Part shown: positions 54,661 to 61,861 of the stretch, one piece after another
Position numbering within the stretch: position 1 is the stretch's first letter
Layout of the letters: every line of letters begins with the position of its first letter
Source: Streptomyces sp. NBC_00708
GTDB lineage: Bacteria; Actinomycetota; Actinomycetes; Streptomycetales; Streptomycetaceae
Assembly: GCA_036226585.1 (NCBI GenBank)
Contig: CP108997.1
Coordinates: forward strand, 6,262,001-6,326,000
DNA length: 64,000 bases
Direction of reading: 5' to 3'
Program-made: the position numbers and the translations under genes
The notes under the pieces: generated by a model
The model's input: only the letters and a program-made list of their open reading frames with translations
What the model was told of the DNA's origin: nothing
Database searches by the model: none

Positions 54661-56361
54661 ATGACCGCCGCGCCGAGCGTCCGCGCACCCGGCCCCACCG
54701 TCGACAGTGCCGGGGCCATCACCAACCCCGTGCTCCCCGGATTCCACCCCGACCCCTCGATCCTGCGGGTCGGTGACGACTACTACATCGCCACCTCCAC
54801 CTTCGAATGGCTCCCCGGCGTCACCCTCCACCACTCCCGCGACCTCGTGCACTGGCGCTCCCTGGGCGGTGTGCTGGACCAGGAACGGCTGGTCGAACTG
54901 ACCGGGAGACCCGACTCCGGCGGGGTCTGGGCGCCCTGCCTCTCGTACACCGACGGGCAGTTCCACCTCGTCTACAGCGACGTCACCAACCTCTCCGGCG
55001 CCTTCAAGGACGTCCGCAACCAGGTGATCACCGCGCCCACCCCGCAGGGGCCCTGGTCCGACCCCGTGCCGTTCCCCTCGCACGGCTTCGACCCCTCGCT
55101 CTTCCACGACGACGGGCCCGGCGGCGACGGACGCAGCTGGGCCCTGTGGATGGAGTGGGACCACCGCCCCGGCCGCCATCCCTTCGGCGGGATCCTGCTC
55201 CAGGAATGGGACCGCGCTGCCCGCCGCGTCACCGGCCCGGTCCACCGCATCTTCACCGGCACCGGACTCGCCCACACCGAGGGCCCCCACCTCTACCACC
55301 GCGACGGCCGGTACTACCTGGTCACCGCCGAGGGCGGCACCGGCTGGAACCACGCCGTCACCGTCGCCCGCGCCCGCCGCCCGGAAGGACCGTACGAGAC
55401 CGACCCGGCGGGCCCCCTGCTCACCTCCGCCGGCGACCCGGACCACCCCCTGCAGAAGGCCGGCCACGGCAGCCTCGTCGCCACCCCCGCCGGGGAGTGG
55501 TTCCTCGCCCACCTCGTCGCCCGCCCGCTCACCCCGCTCGGCGCCTGCGTCATGGGCCGGGAGACCGCGATCCAGCGCATCGACTGGACGCCCGACGGCT
55601 GGCCCCGGCTGGCCGCCGCCCCGGACGCGGGCTCGGCCGCCCCCCGTACGACCGTCCCCGGACCCGCCCTCGCGCCGGTCCCCGTCCCCGCGACGCCCGC
55701 CCGCGACGACTTCGACGCGCCGGTACTCGGCCCCGTCTGGTCCACCCTGCGCCGGCACCCCGGCCCGGAGTGGCTGAGCCTCACCGAGCGCCCCGGCCAT
55801 CTCAGGCTGCGCGGCGCCCAGTCGCTCGGCTCCACCCACCACCAGTCCCTCGTCGCCCGCCGCCAGCAGGACCCCGGCCTCACCTTCACCACCACGATGA
55901 GCGCAGAGCCCGGCTCACCGCTCCAGATGGCCGGACTGGTCCACTACTACAACTCGACGCTCTGGCACTACCTCCACCTCACCTGGGACGAGGCGCTCGG
56001 CCGCGTCGTGCGCCTCGGCGTCTGCGGACACGGGGTGTACAGCGAGCCGTGCGACCCCCTGCCCGTGGGCGAAGGACCCCTGGAGCTGCGGCTGACCGTA
56101 CGGGGCGACCGCGCCCGGTTCGCCGTACGGCAGCCGGGGCAGGACGCCTGGCAGCCGGCCGGGCCCGAGCTGGACACCACCCCGCTCTCCGACGAGAGCG
56201 CCACCCAGGGCGACCCGGACACCGGCCACTTCCGCACCTGGGGCTTCACCGGCGCGTTCATCGGCCTGTGCGCCCAGGACCTCACGGGGGCCGGGGCGCC
56301 GGCGGACTTCGGCTGGGCCGAGTACCGGGCCGATACGCTTCCGGGAGCGGCACCCCAGTGA
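54661..56361 (+). CDS. GH43 beta-xylosidase / arabinofuranosidase, cytoplasmic
   Basis: A 566-residue glycoside hydrolase without a signal peptide, cleaving imported oligosaccharides inside the cell. The five-bladed propeller (residues 20-320) has the three catalytic acids of GH43: D31 (PGFHPDPSILRVGDDYYIATS), D144 (HGFDPSLFHDDG) and E207 (GLAHTEGPHLYHRDG). The C-terminal beta-sandwich (about 350-560) is as in XynB-type (GH43 subfamily 11) enzymes. Its closest family reading is beta-1,4-xylosidase, which fits the CGAAA-N-TTTCG operator seen upstream. Some members prefer alpha-L-arabinofuranosides. It is the fourth gene of the importer operon and precedes the LacI regulator. Confidence 0.9.
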   Translation: MTAAPSVRAPGPTVDSAGAITNPVLPGFHPDPSILRVGDDYYIATSTFEWLPGVTLHHSRDLVHWRSLGGVLDQERLVELTGRPDSGGVWAPCLSYTDGQFHLVYSDVTNLSGAFKDVRNQVITAPTPQGPWSDPVPFPSHGFDPSLFHDDGPGGDGRSWALWMEWDHRPGRHPFGGILLQEWDRAARRVTGPVHRIFTGTGLAHTEGPHLYHRDGRYYLVTAEGGTGWNHAVTVARARRPEGPYETDPAGPLLTSAGDPDHPLQKAGHGSLVATPAGEWFLAHLVARPLTPLGACVMGRETAIQRIDWTPDGWPRLAAAPDAGSAAPRTTVPGPALAPVPVPATPARDDFDAPVLGPVWSTLRRHPGPEWLSLTERPGHLRLRGAQSLGSTHHQSLVARRQQDPGLTFTTTMSAEPGSPLQMAGLVHYYNSTLWHYLHLTWDEALGRVVRLGVCGHGVYSEPCDPLPVGEGPLELRLTVRGDRARFAVRQPGQDAWQPAGPELDTTPLSDESATQGDPDTGHFRTWGFTGAFIGLCAQDLTGAGAPADFGWAEYRADTLPGAAPQ

Positions 56362-56386
56362 CCACACGCGGAAACGGACGGCAAGG

Positions 56387-57427
56387 ATGACGACGGAGAC
56401 CACCGGCACCCCCGGCAGGGTCACCCTGAACAGGATCGCCTCGGTGGCCGGTGTCTCCGTCTCCACGGTGTCCAAGGTGCTCAACGACCGCTCTGACGTC
56501 TCCGCCGAGACCAAGGAGCGCGTCGAGTCCGTGATGGACGACCTGGGCTACGAACGGCGCCCCGCCCGCCGCCGCGGCAGCGTCGTCGACCTGGTCCTCA
56601 ACGAGCTCGACAGCCTCTGGTCCGTCGAGATCATCCGGGGTGTCGACGAGGTCCTGGCCGAGGCGGGCGCCAGCATGGTGCTCTCCGCGGTCCACGGACG
56701 CAGCGCCGACACCCGGGAGTGGCTGGACCAGCTGGCCGCGCGCCGCAGCAGCGGGGCGATCCTGGTCGTCTCCGACCTCACCTCGCAGCAGCGCAGACGG
56801 CTCAGCGCGATGGACATCCCCTTCGTGCTGGTCGACCCGGTCGGCAGCGTCGACGCCCTGGTCCCCACGGTCGGCGCCACCAACTGGGCCGGCGCCGTCA
56901 GCGCCACCGAGCACCTGATCGAGCTGGGCCACACCCGGATCGCGCACCTCGCCGGACCCCGGCAGCTGCTGTGCAGCCGGGCCCGCGCCGACGGCTTCCG
57001 GGCGGCCATGGAACGCGCCGAGCTGCCCGTACCGGAGGGCTGGGTCTCGCACGGCGAGTTCAACGACCGCTCGGGCCGGCAGGAGATGGCACGGCTCCTC
57101 GACGGGGCCGCCGAGCGCGGCGAGGAGCCGCCCACCGCGGTCTTCGCCGCCAGCGACCTCCAGGCACTCGGCGCCTTCGAGGTGCTGCGGGCCCGGGGCC
57201 TGGAGATCCCGGCGGACATGAGCGTGGTCGGCTTCGACGACCTGCCCGTGGCGCGCTGGACCCACCCCGCCCTGACGACCGTGCGCCAGCCCCTGCTGGA
57301 GATGGCCTCCATGGCGGCCACCACACTGCTGCGGATCATCGACGGCGAGCAGGTCGACACCCTGCGCCTGGAACTCTCGACCCGCCTGGAGGTACGCGGC
57401 TCCACCGCCGCCCCCCGGAGCGCCTGA
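56387..57427 (+). CDS. LacI-family regulator of the polysaccharide locus
   Basis: A 346-residue LacI/GalR repressor. The N-terminal HTH and hinge are VTLNRIASVAGVSVSTVSKVLNDRSDVS (about 12-40), followed by the periplasmic-binding-type effector domain (VLNELDSLWSVEIIRGVDEVLAEAG; FAASDLQALGAFEVLRARGLEIPADMSVVGFDDLPVARWTHPALTT). It is the last gene of the operon, 25 bases after the GH43 gene. It probably binds the palindromes at 51139-51151 and 51298-51322, relieved by an oligosaccharide, as BxlR does in the comparable bxl locus. Followed by a strong bidirectional terminator. Confidence 0.92.
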   Translation: MTTETTGTPGRVTLNRIASVAGVSVSTVSKVLNDRSDVSAETKERVESVMDDLGYERRPARRRGSVVDLVLNELDSLWSVEIIRGVDEVLAEAGASMVLSAVHGRSADTREWLDQLAARRSSGAILVVSDLTSQQRRRLSAMDIPFVLVDPVGSVDALVPTVGATNWAGAVSATEHLIELGHTRIAHLAGPRQLLCSRARADGFRAAMERAELPVPEGWVSHGEFNDRSGRQEMARLLDGAAERGEEPPTAVFAASDLQALGAFEVLRARGLEIPADMSVVGFDDLPVARWTHPALTTVRQPLLEMASMAATTLLRIIDGEQVDTLRLELSTRLEVRGSTAAPRSA

Positions 57428-57437
57428 GCGACCACGC

Positions 57438-57475
57438 GAGAGGGCCCGGACGCCTTGTGGCGTCCGGGCCCTCTC
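57438..57475. terminator. Bidirectional terminator, LacI gene / pssA
   Basis: A perfect 17-bp stem (57438-57454 with 57459-57475) and loop TTGT lie between the convergent LacI and pssA genes, 10 bases after the LacI stop and 16 bases before the pssA stop. Confidence 0.9.
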
Positions 57476-57491
57476 GTCCGTCGTACAGCGG

Positions 57492-58343
57492 TTACGGCAG
57501 CTGCGCCGCGCGCGCCTCGCGCCGGTTGTCGCGGAAGGTGTTCACCCGGCGGGCGGTCGCGAAGAGCGGGATGACCGCACCCAGGACCACCTGGAGCGCG
57601 CAGCCGGTCTGCAGGAGCAGCTGACCGCCGGGGGCGTCCAGCGCCCACGCCGCCAGCAGCCCCATCGCGGCCACGATCCAGCCGAGCATCGCCACCGCGA
57701 GGACACCCCGCGGCTTCGGGTACTCGACCCGGCTGACCATCAGCCACGCCACTCCGATGATCGCGAGCAGCGTCGGCACGAAGGGCAGCTCCAGGAGCAC
57801 GATCGAGATGACCGTCAGCGCTCCGAAGGGGCTCGGCATGCCCTGGAACATGCCGTCCTTCAAGGTCACGCACGAGAACCGCGCGAGTCTGAGCACCACC
57901 GCCAGCAGCACCACGATCGCCGCGAGCGCCGAGACCCGCTGGTGTGCGTCGTCCGCGACCATGCCGTACACGAGGACGAAGTACGCCGGGGCGAGCCCGA
58001 AGCTGATGAGGTCCGAGAGGTTGTCCAGCTCGGCGCCCATCGGCGAGGAACGCAGTTTGCGGGCCACGAGCCCGTCGAACAGGTCGAAGATCGCTGCCAT
58101 GAGCATGAGGATCACGGCGGTGGCGGCGGAGTGCCGCGCCATGCCGCTCTCGTCGCTGCCCGTGAGGTGCGGGATCAGGATGCCCGTGGTGGTGAAGTAC
58201 ACCGCCATGAAACCGCACGTCGCGTTACCGAGCGTGAGAGTGTCCGCTATCGACAGCCGCAGCGAGAGCGGCATGTCGTCGGCGTCGTCCTCCTCGGCCT
58301 CGGGTACCCAGCCGGCCTGTGTGTCGGGATCAATCACGGTCAA
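57492..58343 (-). CDS. pssA: CDP-diacylglycerol-serine O-phosphatidyltransferase
   Basis: Makes phosphatidylserine from CDP-diacylglycerol and serine, the step before phosphatidylethanolamine. It has 283 residues and about eight hydrophobic segments. The CDP-alcohol phosphotransferase motif FDLFDGLVARKLRSSPMGAELDNLSD supplies D87, D90, G91, A94, R95, D107 and D111. The N-terminus is acidic (AEEDDADD). The start is probably TTG 58343, with GGGGGTG 7 bases upstream, inside the end of psd; GTG 58337 is the alternative. It is coupled to psd, the next enzyme, by the overlap. Family and partner leave little doubt. Confidence 0.93.
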   Translation of the reverse strand: MTVIDPDTQAGWVPEAEEDDADDMPLSLRLSIADTLTLGNATCGFMAVYFTTTGILIPHLTGSDESGMARHSAATAVILMLMAAIFDLFDGLVARKLRSSPMGAELDNLSDLISFGLAPAYFVLVYGMVADDAHQRVSALAAIVVLLAVVLRLARFSCVTLKDGMFQGMPSPFGALTVISIVLLELPFVPTLLAIIGVAWLMVSRVEYPKPRGVLAVAMLGWIVAAMGLLAAWALDAPGGQLLLQTGCALQVVLGAVIPLFATARRVNTFRDNRREARAAQLP

Positions 58344-58977
58344 TGCGAGTCACCCCCGCGGTAGTGGCCTGGCCGACCTCGACCGCGACGTCCACACCTT
58401 CCGGGAGGTAGATGTCGACGCGGGAGCCGAAGCGGATCAGCCCGATGCGCTCACCCTGCTCCACCTTCGTGCCCTGCGGGATGTAGGGGACGATGCGCCG
58501 CGCGACAGCACCCGCGATCTGCACCATCTCGATGTCGCCCAGTTCGGTGTCGAAGTGCCAGACAACGCGCTCGTTGTTCTCGCTCTCCTTGTTGAACGCG
58601 GGGACGAAGCCACCCGGCACGTGCTCCACCGACGTCACCGTGCCGGCGAGCGGCGCGCGGTTCACGTGCACGTTCAGCGGGCTCATGAAGATCGCGACGC
58701 GGGTACGCCCGTCCTTCCACGGCATGATGCTCTGCACCACGCCGTCGGCCGGTGAGATGACGCGCCCCCCGGTGATCTCGCGCTCCGGGTCCCGGAAGAA
58801 CCAGAGCATGCCCGCCGCGAGCGCGGTGGTGGGCACGGCCACGGCCGCCCAGCGCCCGGACCGGCGGGCGCGGGTCAGGCTGAGGGCGGCGGTGGCGACG
58901 GTCGGCAGGAGCCACGGCGAAGCTCCGCGTGCGATGCGGACCCGGCCGCGTGAGGCAGAGGTATGGCTGTCGGGCAT
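58330..58977 (-). CDS. psd: Phosphatidylserine decarboxylase
   Basis: Converts phosphatidylserine to phosphatidylethanolamine. It has 215 residues from the ATG at 58977. It is the short, archaeal-type/actinobacterial Psd. The proenzyme is cleaved at G184-S185 in IRFGSRVDIYLPEG, where the serine becomes the pyruvoyl group. VISPADGVVQSIMPWKDG and IFMSPLNVHVNRAP are family blocks. It has two N-terminal hydrophobic stretches (LPTVATAALSL; WAAVAVPTTALAAGMLWFF) for membrane association. It overlaps pssA by 14 bp. A longer in-frame start at 59013 is less likely because it lacks a ribosome-binding site. Confidence 0.93.
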   Translation of the reverse strand: MPDSHTSASRGRVRIARGASPWLLPTVATAALSLTRARRSGRWAAVAVPTTALAAGMLWFFRDPEREITGGRVISPADGVVQSIMPWKDGRTRVAIFMSPLNVHVNRAPLAGTVTSVEHVPGGFVPAFNKESENNERVVWHFDTELGDIEMVQIAGAVARRIVPYIPQGTKVEQGERIGLIRFGSRVDIYLPEGVDVAVEVGQATTAGVTRIDRD

Positions 58978-59128
58978 GGATGACCTTCGTAGCGGATTGA
59001 GCCGCGCTGGCAACGGGGGACGGCGGCTTTTCCGGCGATGTTATCGGTTGCTGGCCGCAACTGGGCAAGCCAGCAGCCGAGTCGGACGTCTGGAAGGCAC
59101 CGGTTGAGGATGACAGGGTGTGATCTTC

Positions 59129-59150
59129 TTCGCGGCTAAATCGCCGCGAA
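59129..59150 (-). terminator. Terminator of the ethylmalonyl-CoA operon
   Basis: TTCGCGGC (59129-59136) pairs with GCCGCGAA (59143-59150), loop TAAATC, 9 bases beyond the acyl-CoA dehydrogenase stop on the minus strand. The stem is followed on that strand by an A/G-rich run rather than T. It separates this operon from psd. Confidence 0.6.
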
Positions 59151-59158
59151 AGGGACAA

Positions 59159-60364
59159 TCAACCCTGGAAACGGTACTCCTCAAGGAGTCGGCGCCCGAT
59201 GATCATTTTCTGGATCTCGGCGGTACCTTCACCGATCAGCAGCATCGGGGCCTCGCGGTAGAGGCGCTCGATCTCGTACTCCTTGGAGAAGCCGTAACCG
59301 CCGTGGATACGGAAGGCGTCCTCGACGACTTCCTTGCAGTACTCGGAGGCGAGGTACTTCGCCATCCCTGCCTCCAGGTCGTTTCGCTCCCCGGAGTCCT
59401 TTTTGCGAGCTGCGTTTACCATCATCGCATGGGCGGCCTCGACCTTGGTGGCCATTTCGGCCAGCTTGAACTGGATCGCCTGGTGCTGCGCGATGGGCTT
59501 TCCGAAGGTCTGGCGCTGCTGTGCGTAGGAAACGCCCAGTTCGAAGGCACGCTGTGCGACGCCGCAGCCACGGGCCGCGACATTCACCCGGCCGACCTCG
59601 ACTCCGTCCATCATTTGGTAAAACCCTCGGCCGGTGACCCCGCCCAGCACACGATTGGCCGGAATTCGCAGTCCGTCCATGATGAGCTCGGTGGTATCGA
59701 CCCCCTTGTAGCCCATCTTGTCGATCTTGCCGGGAATCGTGAGCCCCGGGCGGACCTCGCCGAAGCCGGGTTCCTTCTCGACCAGGAACGTCGTCATCGA
59801 CTTGTGCGGGGCGGTGCCCTCGGGGTGTCCTTCGTCACTCCGGCACAGCACGGCGACGAGTGAGGACGTACCGCCGTTCGTCAGCCACATCTTCTGGCCG
59901 TTCAGGACGTACTCCTCGCCGTCCCGGACGCCCTTGGAGCTGATCGCCGAGACGTCGGAGCCGAGCGCCGGCTCGGACATCGAGAACGCGCCCCGCACCT
60001 CGCCCAGCGCCATCCGGGGCAGGAAGGTGTCCTTCTGCTCCTGGGTGCCGTGCTGCTTGAGCATGTACGCCACGATGAAGTGCGTGTTGATGATGCCCGA
60101 CACGCTCATCCAGCCCCGGGCGATCTCCTCCACGCACAGCGCGTACGTGAGCAGCGACTCGCCCAGACCGCCGTACTCCTCGGGGATCATCAGGCCGAAC
60201 ACGCCGAGTTCCTTCAGCCCCTCGACGATCTCGGTGGGGTACTCGTCGCGGTGTTCCAGCTGCGTCGCGACCGGAATGATCTCCTTGTCGACGAAATCCC
60301 TGACCGTCGAGAGGATCTCCTGCTGGACCTCGGTGAGCCCGGCCGTCTGGGCGAGTCGCGTCAT
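59159..60364 (-). CDS. Acyl-CoA dehydrogenase, probable methylsuccinyl-CoA dehydrogenase
   Basis: A 401-residue FAD enzyme of the acyl-CoA dehydrogenase family. It has ALGEVRGAFSMSEPALGSDVSAISSKGVRDGEEYVLNGQKMWLTNGG for substrate/FAD contacts, RQTFGKPIAQHQAIQFKLAEMA, HGGYGFSKEYEIERLYREA and LIGEGTAEIQ (the catalytic glutamate region). Its position at the end of the ccr-meaA-CoA lyase-MaoC operon fits oxidation of (2S)-methylsuccinyl-CoA to mesaconyl-CoA in the ethylmalonyl-CoA pathway. Dedicated Mcd proteins of alphaproteobacteria are longer (about 550 residues), so specificity here is inferred from context. Start ATG 60364 is 2 bases beyond the MaoC stop. Confidence 0.88.
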   Translation of the reverse strand: MTRLAQTAGLTEVQQEILSTVRDFVDKEIIPVATQLEHRDEYPTEIVEGLKELGVFGLMIPEEYGGLGESLLTYALCVEEIARGWMSVSGIINTHFIVAYMLKQHGTQEQKDTFLPRMALGEVRGAFSMSEPALGSDVSAISSKGVRDGEEYVLNGQKMWLTNGGTSSLVAVLCRSDEGHPEGTAPHKSMTTFLVEKEPGFGEVRPGLTIPGKIDKMGYKGVDTTELIMDGLRIPANRVLGGVTGRGFYQMMDGVEVGRVNVAARGCGVAQRAFELGVSYAQQRQTFGKPIAQHQAIQFKLAEMATKVEAAHAMMVNAARKKDSGERNDLEAGMAKYLASEYCKEVVEDAFRIHGGYGFSKEYEIERLYREAPMLLIGEGTAEIQKMIIGRRLLEEYRFQG

Positions 60365-60366
60365 GG

Positions 60367-60894
60367 CTACTTCTCCACGTTCTTCTGCGAAGGCTGGCTG
60401 AGCTCCGGGCGGCCGGGCTGTTCTCCGCCCCGCTCCTTGATGTACGTCTCGGTGGGGACCATGACCTTGCGGCGGAACACGCAGACCAGCGTGCCGTCCT
60501 GCTTGTAGCCCTTGGTCTCCACGTAGACGATTCCGCGGTCGCTCTTGGATCGCGACGGCGTCTTGTCCAGAACGGTGGTCTCGCCGTAGATCGTGTCGCC
60601 GTGGAAGGTCGGCGCCACGTGCTTCAGGGACTCGATCTCCAGGTTGGCGATGGCCTTTCCGGAGACGTCCGGCACCGACATCCCGAGCAGCAGCGAGTAG
60701 ATGTAGTTGCCCACGACGACGTTCTTGCCGAAATCGGTCGTGCTCTCCGCGTAGTTGCTGTCCATGTGCAGCGGGTGATGATTCATGGTCAGCAGGCAGA
60801 AGAGGTGGTCGTCGTATTCGGTGACGGTCTTTCCGGGCCAGTGCTTGTAGACTGCACCGACCTCGAATTCCTCGTAAGTGCGTCCGAACTGCAT
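60367..60894 (-). CDS. MaoC-type dehydratase, probable mesaconyl-CoA hydratase
   Basis: A 175-residue single hot-dog protein with the MaoC hydratase region FCLLTMNHHPLHMDSNYAESTTDFGKNVVVGN (about residues 32-63), whose His and Asp are the catalytic pair, and a C-terminal PTFHGDTIYGETTVLDK strand. In the ethylmalonyl-CoA route a MaoC protein hydrates mesaconyl-CoA to beta-methylmalyl-CoA. Known Mch enzymes have two fused hot-dog domains (about 340 residues), so this must work as a dimer of single domains or on a different enoyl-CoA. It lies one base after the CoA-lyase stop and 2 bases before the dehydrogenase start. Confidence 0.87.
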   Translation of the reverse strand: MQFGRTYEEFEVGAVYKHWPGKTVTEYDDHLFCLLTMNHHPLHMDSNYAESTTDFGKNVVVGNYIYSLLLGMSVPDVSGKAIANLEIESLKHVAPTFHGDTIYGETTVLDKTPSRSKSDRGIVYVETKGYKQDGTLVCVFRRKVMVPTETYIKERGGEQPGRPELSQPSQKNVEK

Positions 60895-60895
60895 A

Positions 60896-61861
60896 TCAGG
60901 CCTCCGGGGCTTCGAACTTGGAGGTGCGCTGCATGCCGGCCGCCCGGCCCTTGCCCGCGATGACCAGGGCCATCTTGCGGCTGGCCTCGTCGATCATCTC
61001 GTCGCCGAGCATCGCGGAGCCCTTCTTGCCGCCCTCCTCGGAGGTGCACCAGTCGTAGGCGTCCAGGATCAGCTCGGCGTGGTCGTAGTCCTCCTGCGAG
61101 GGCGAGAACACCTCGTTCGCCGCATCGACCTGGCCGGGGTGCAGCACCCACTTGCCGTCGAAGCCGAGCGCCGCCGCACGGCCGGCCACCTCGCGGTAGG
61201 CGTCCACGTCGCGGATCTGGAGGAAGGGGCCGTCGATCGCCTGGAGGTCGTGCGTACGGGCCGCCATCAGGATGCGCATGAGGATGTAGTGGTAGGCGTC
61301 CGCCGGGTAGCCGGGCGGCTGCTGGCCGACGACCAGGGTCTTCATGTTGATCGACGCCATGAAGTCCGCCGGGCCGAAGATCAGCGTCTCCAGGCGGGGC
61401 GAGGCGGCGCCGATCTCGTCGATGTTGACGAGGCCCTTGGCGTTCTCGATCTGCGCCTCGATGCCGATCTTCCCGACCTCGAAGCCCATCGTCTTCTCGA
61501 TCTGGGTCAGCAGCAGGTCCAGCGCGACGACCTGCTGGGCGTCCTGGACCTTCGGCAGCATGATGCAGTCGAGGTTCGGTCCCGCGCCCTCGACGACCGT
61601 GATGACGTCCCGGTACGTCCAGTGCGTCGTCCAGTCGTTGACCCGGACCACCCGGGTCTTGCCCGTCCAGTCGCCGTTGTTCAGCGCGTCGACGATGTGG
61701 TGGCGGGCGCCCTCCTTGGCGAGCGGCGCGCAGGCGTCCTCCAGGTCCAGGAACACCTGGTCGGCGGGGAGGCCCTGGGCCTTCTCCAGGAACCGGGGGT
61801 TCGAGCCGGGCACGGCCAGACACGAGCGGCGCGGGCGCAGGCGGTTGACGGGGGTGGTCAT
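60896..61861 (-). CDS. HpcH/HpaI (CitE-like) L-malyl/beta-methylmalyl-CoA lyase
   Basis: Splits beta-methylmalyl-CoA into glyoxylate and propionyl-CoA, and malyl-CoA into acetyl-CoA and glyoxylate. It has 321 residues. The TIM barrel of the CitE family is marked by RSCLAVPGSNPRFLEKAQGLPADQVFLDLEDACAP, CIMLPKVQDAQQV, IEAQIENAKGLVNID and KWVLHPGQVDAANEVFSP. Length fits MclA-type lyases (about 320) rather than CitE subunits (about 290). The ATG at 61861 overlaps the mutase stop as ATGA. Context with ccr and meaA makes the ethylmalonyl-CoA role likely. Confidence 0.9.
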   Translation of the reverse strand: MTTPVNRLRPRRSCLAVPGSNPRFLEKAQGLPADQVFLDLEDACAPLAKEGARHHIVDALNNGDWTGKTRVVRVNDWTTHWTYRDVITVVEGAGPNLDCIMLPKVQDAQQVVALDLLLTQIEKTMGFEVGKIGIEAQIENAKGLVNIDEIGAASPRLETLIFGPADFMASINMKTLVVGQQPPGYPADAYHYILMRILMAARTHDLQAIDGPFLQIRDVDAYREVAGRAAALGFDGKWVLHPGQVDAANEVFSPSQEDYDHAELILDAYDWCTSEEGGKKGSAMLGDEMIDEASRKMALVIAGKGRAAGMQRTSKFEAPEA

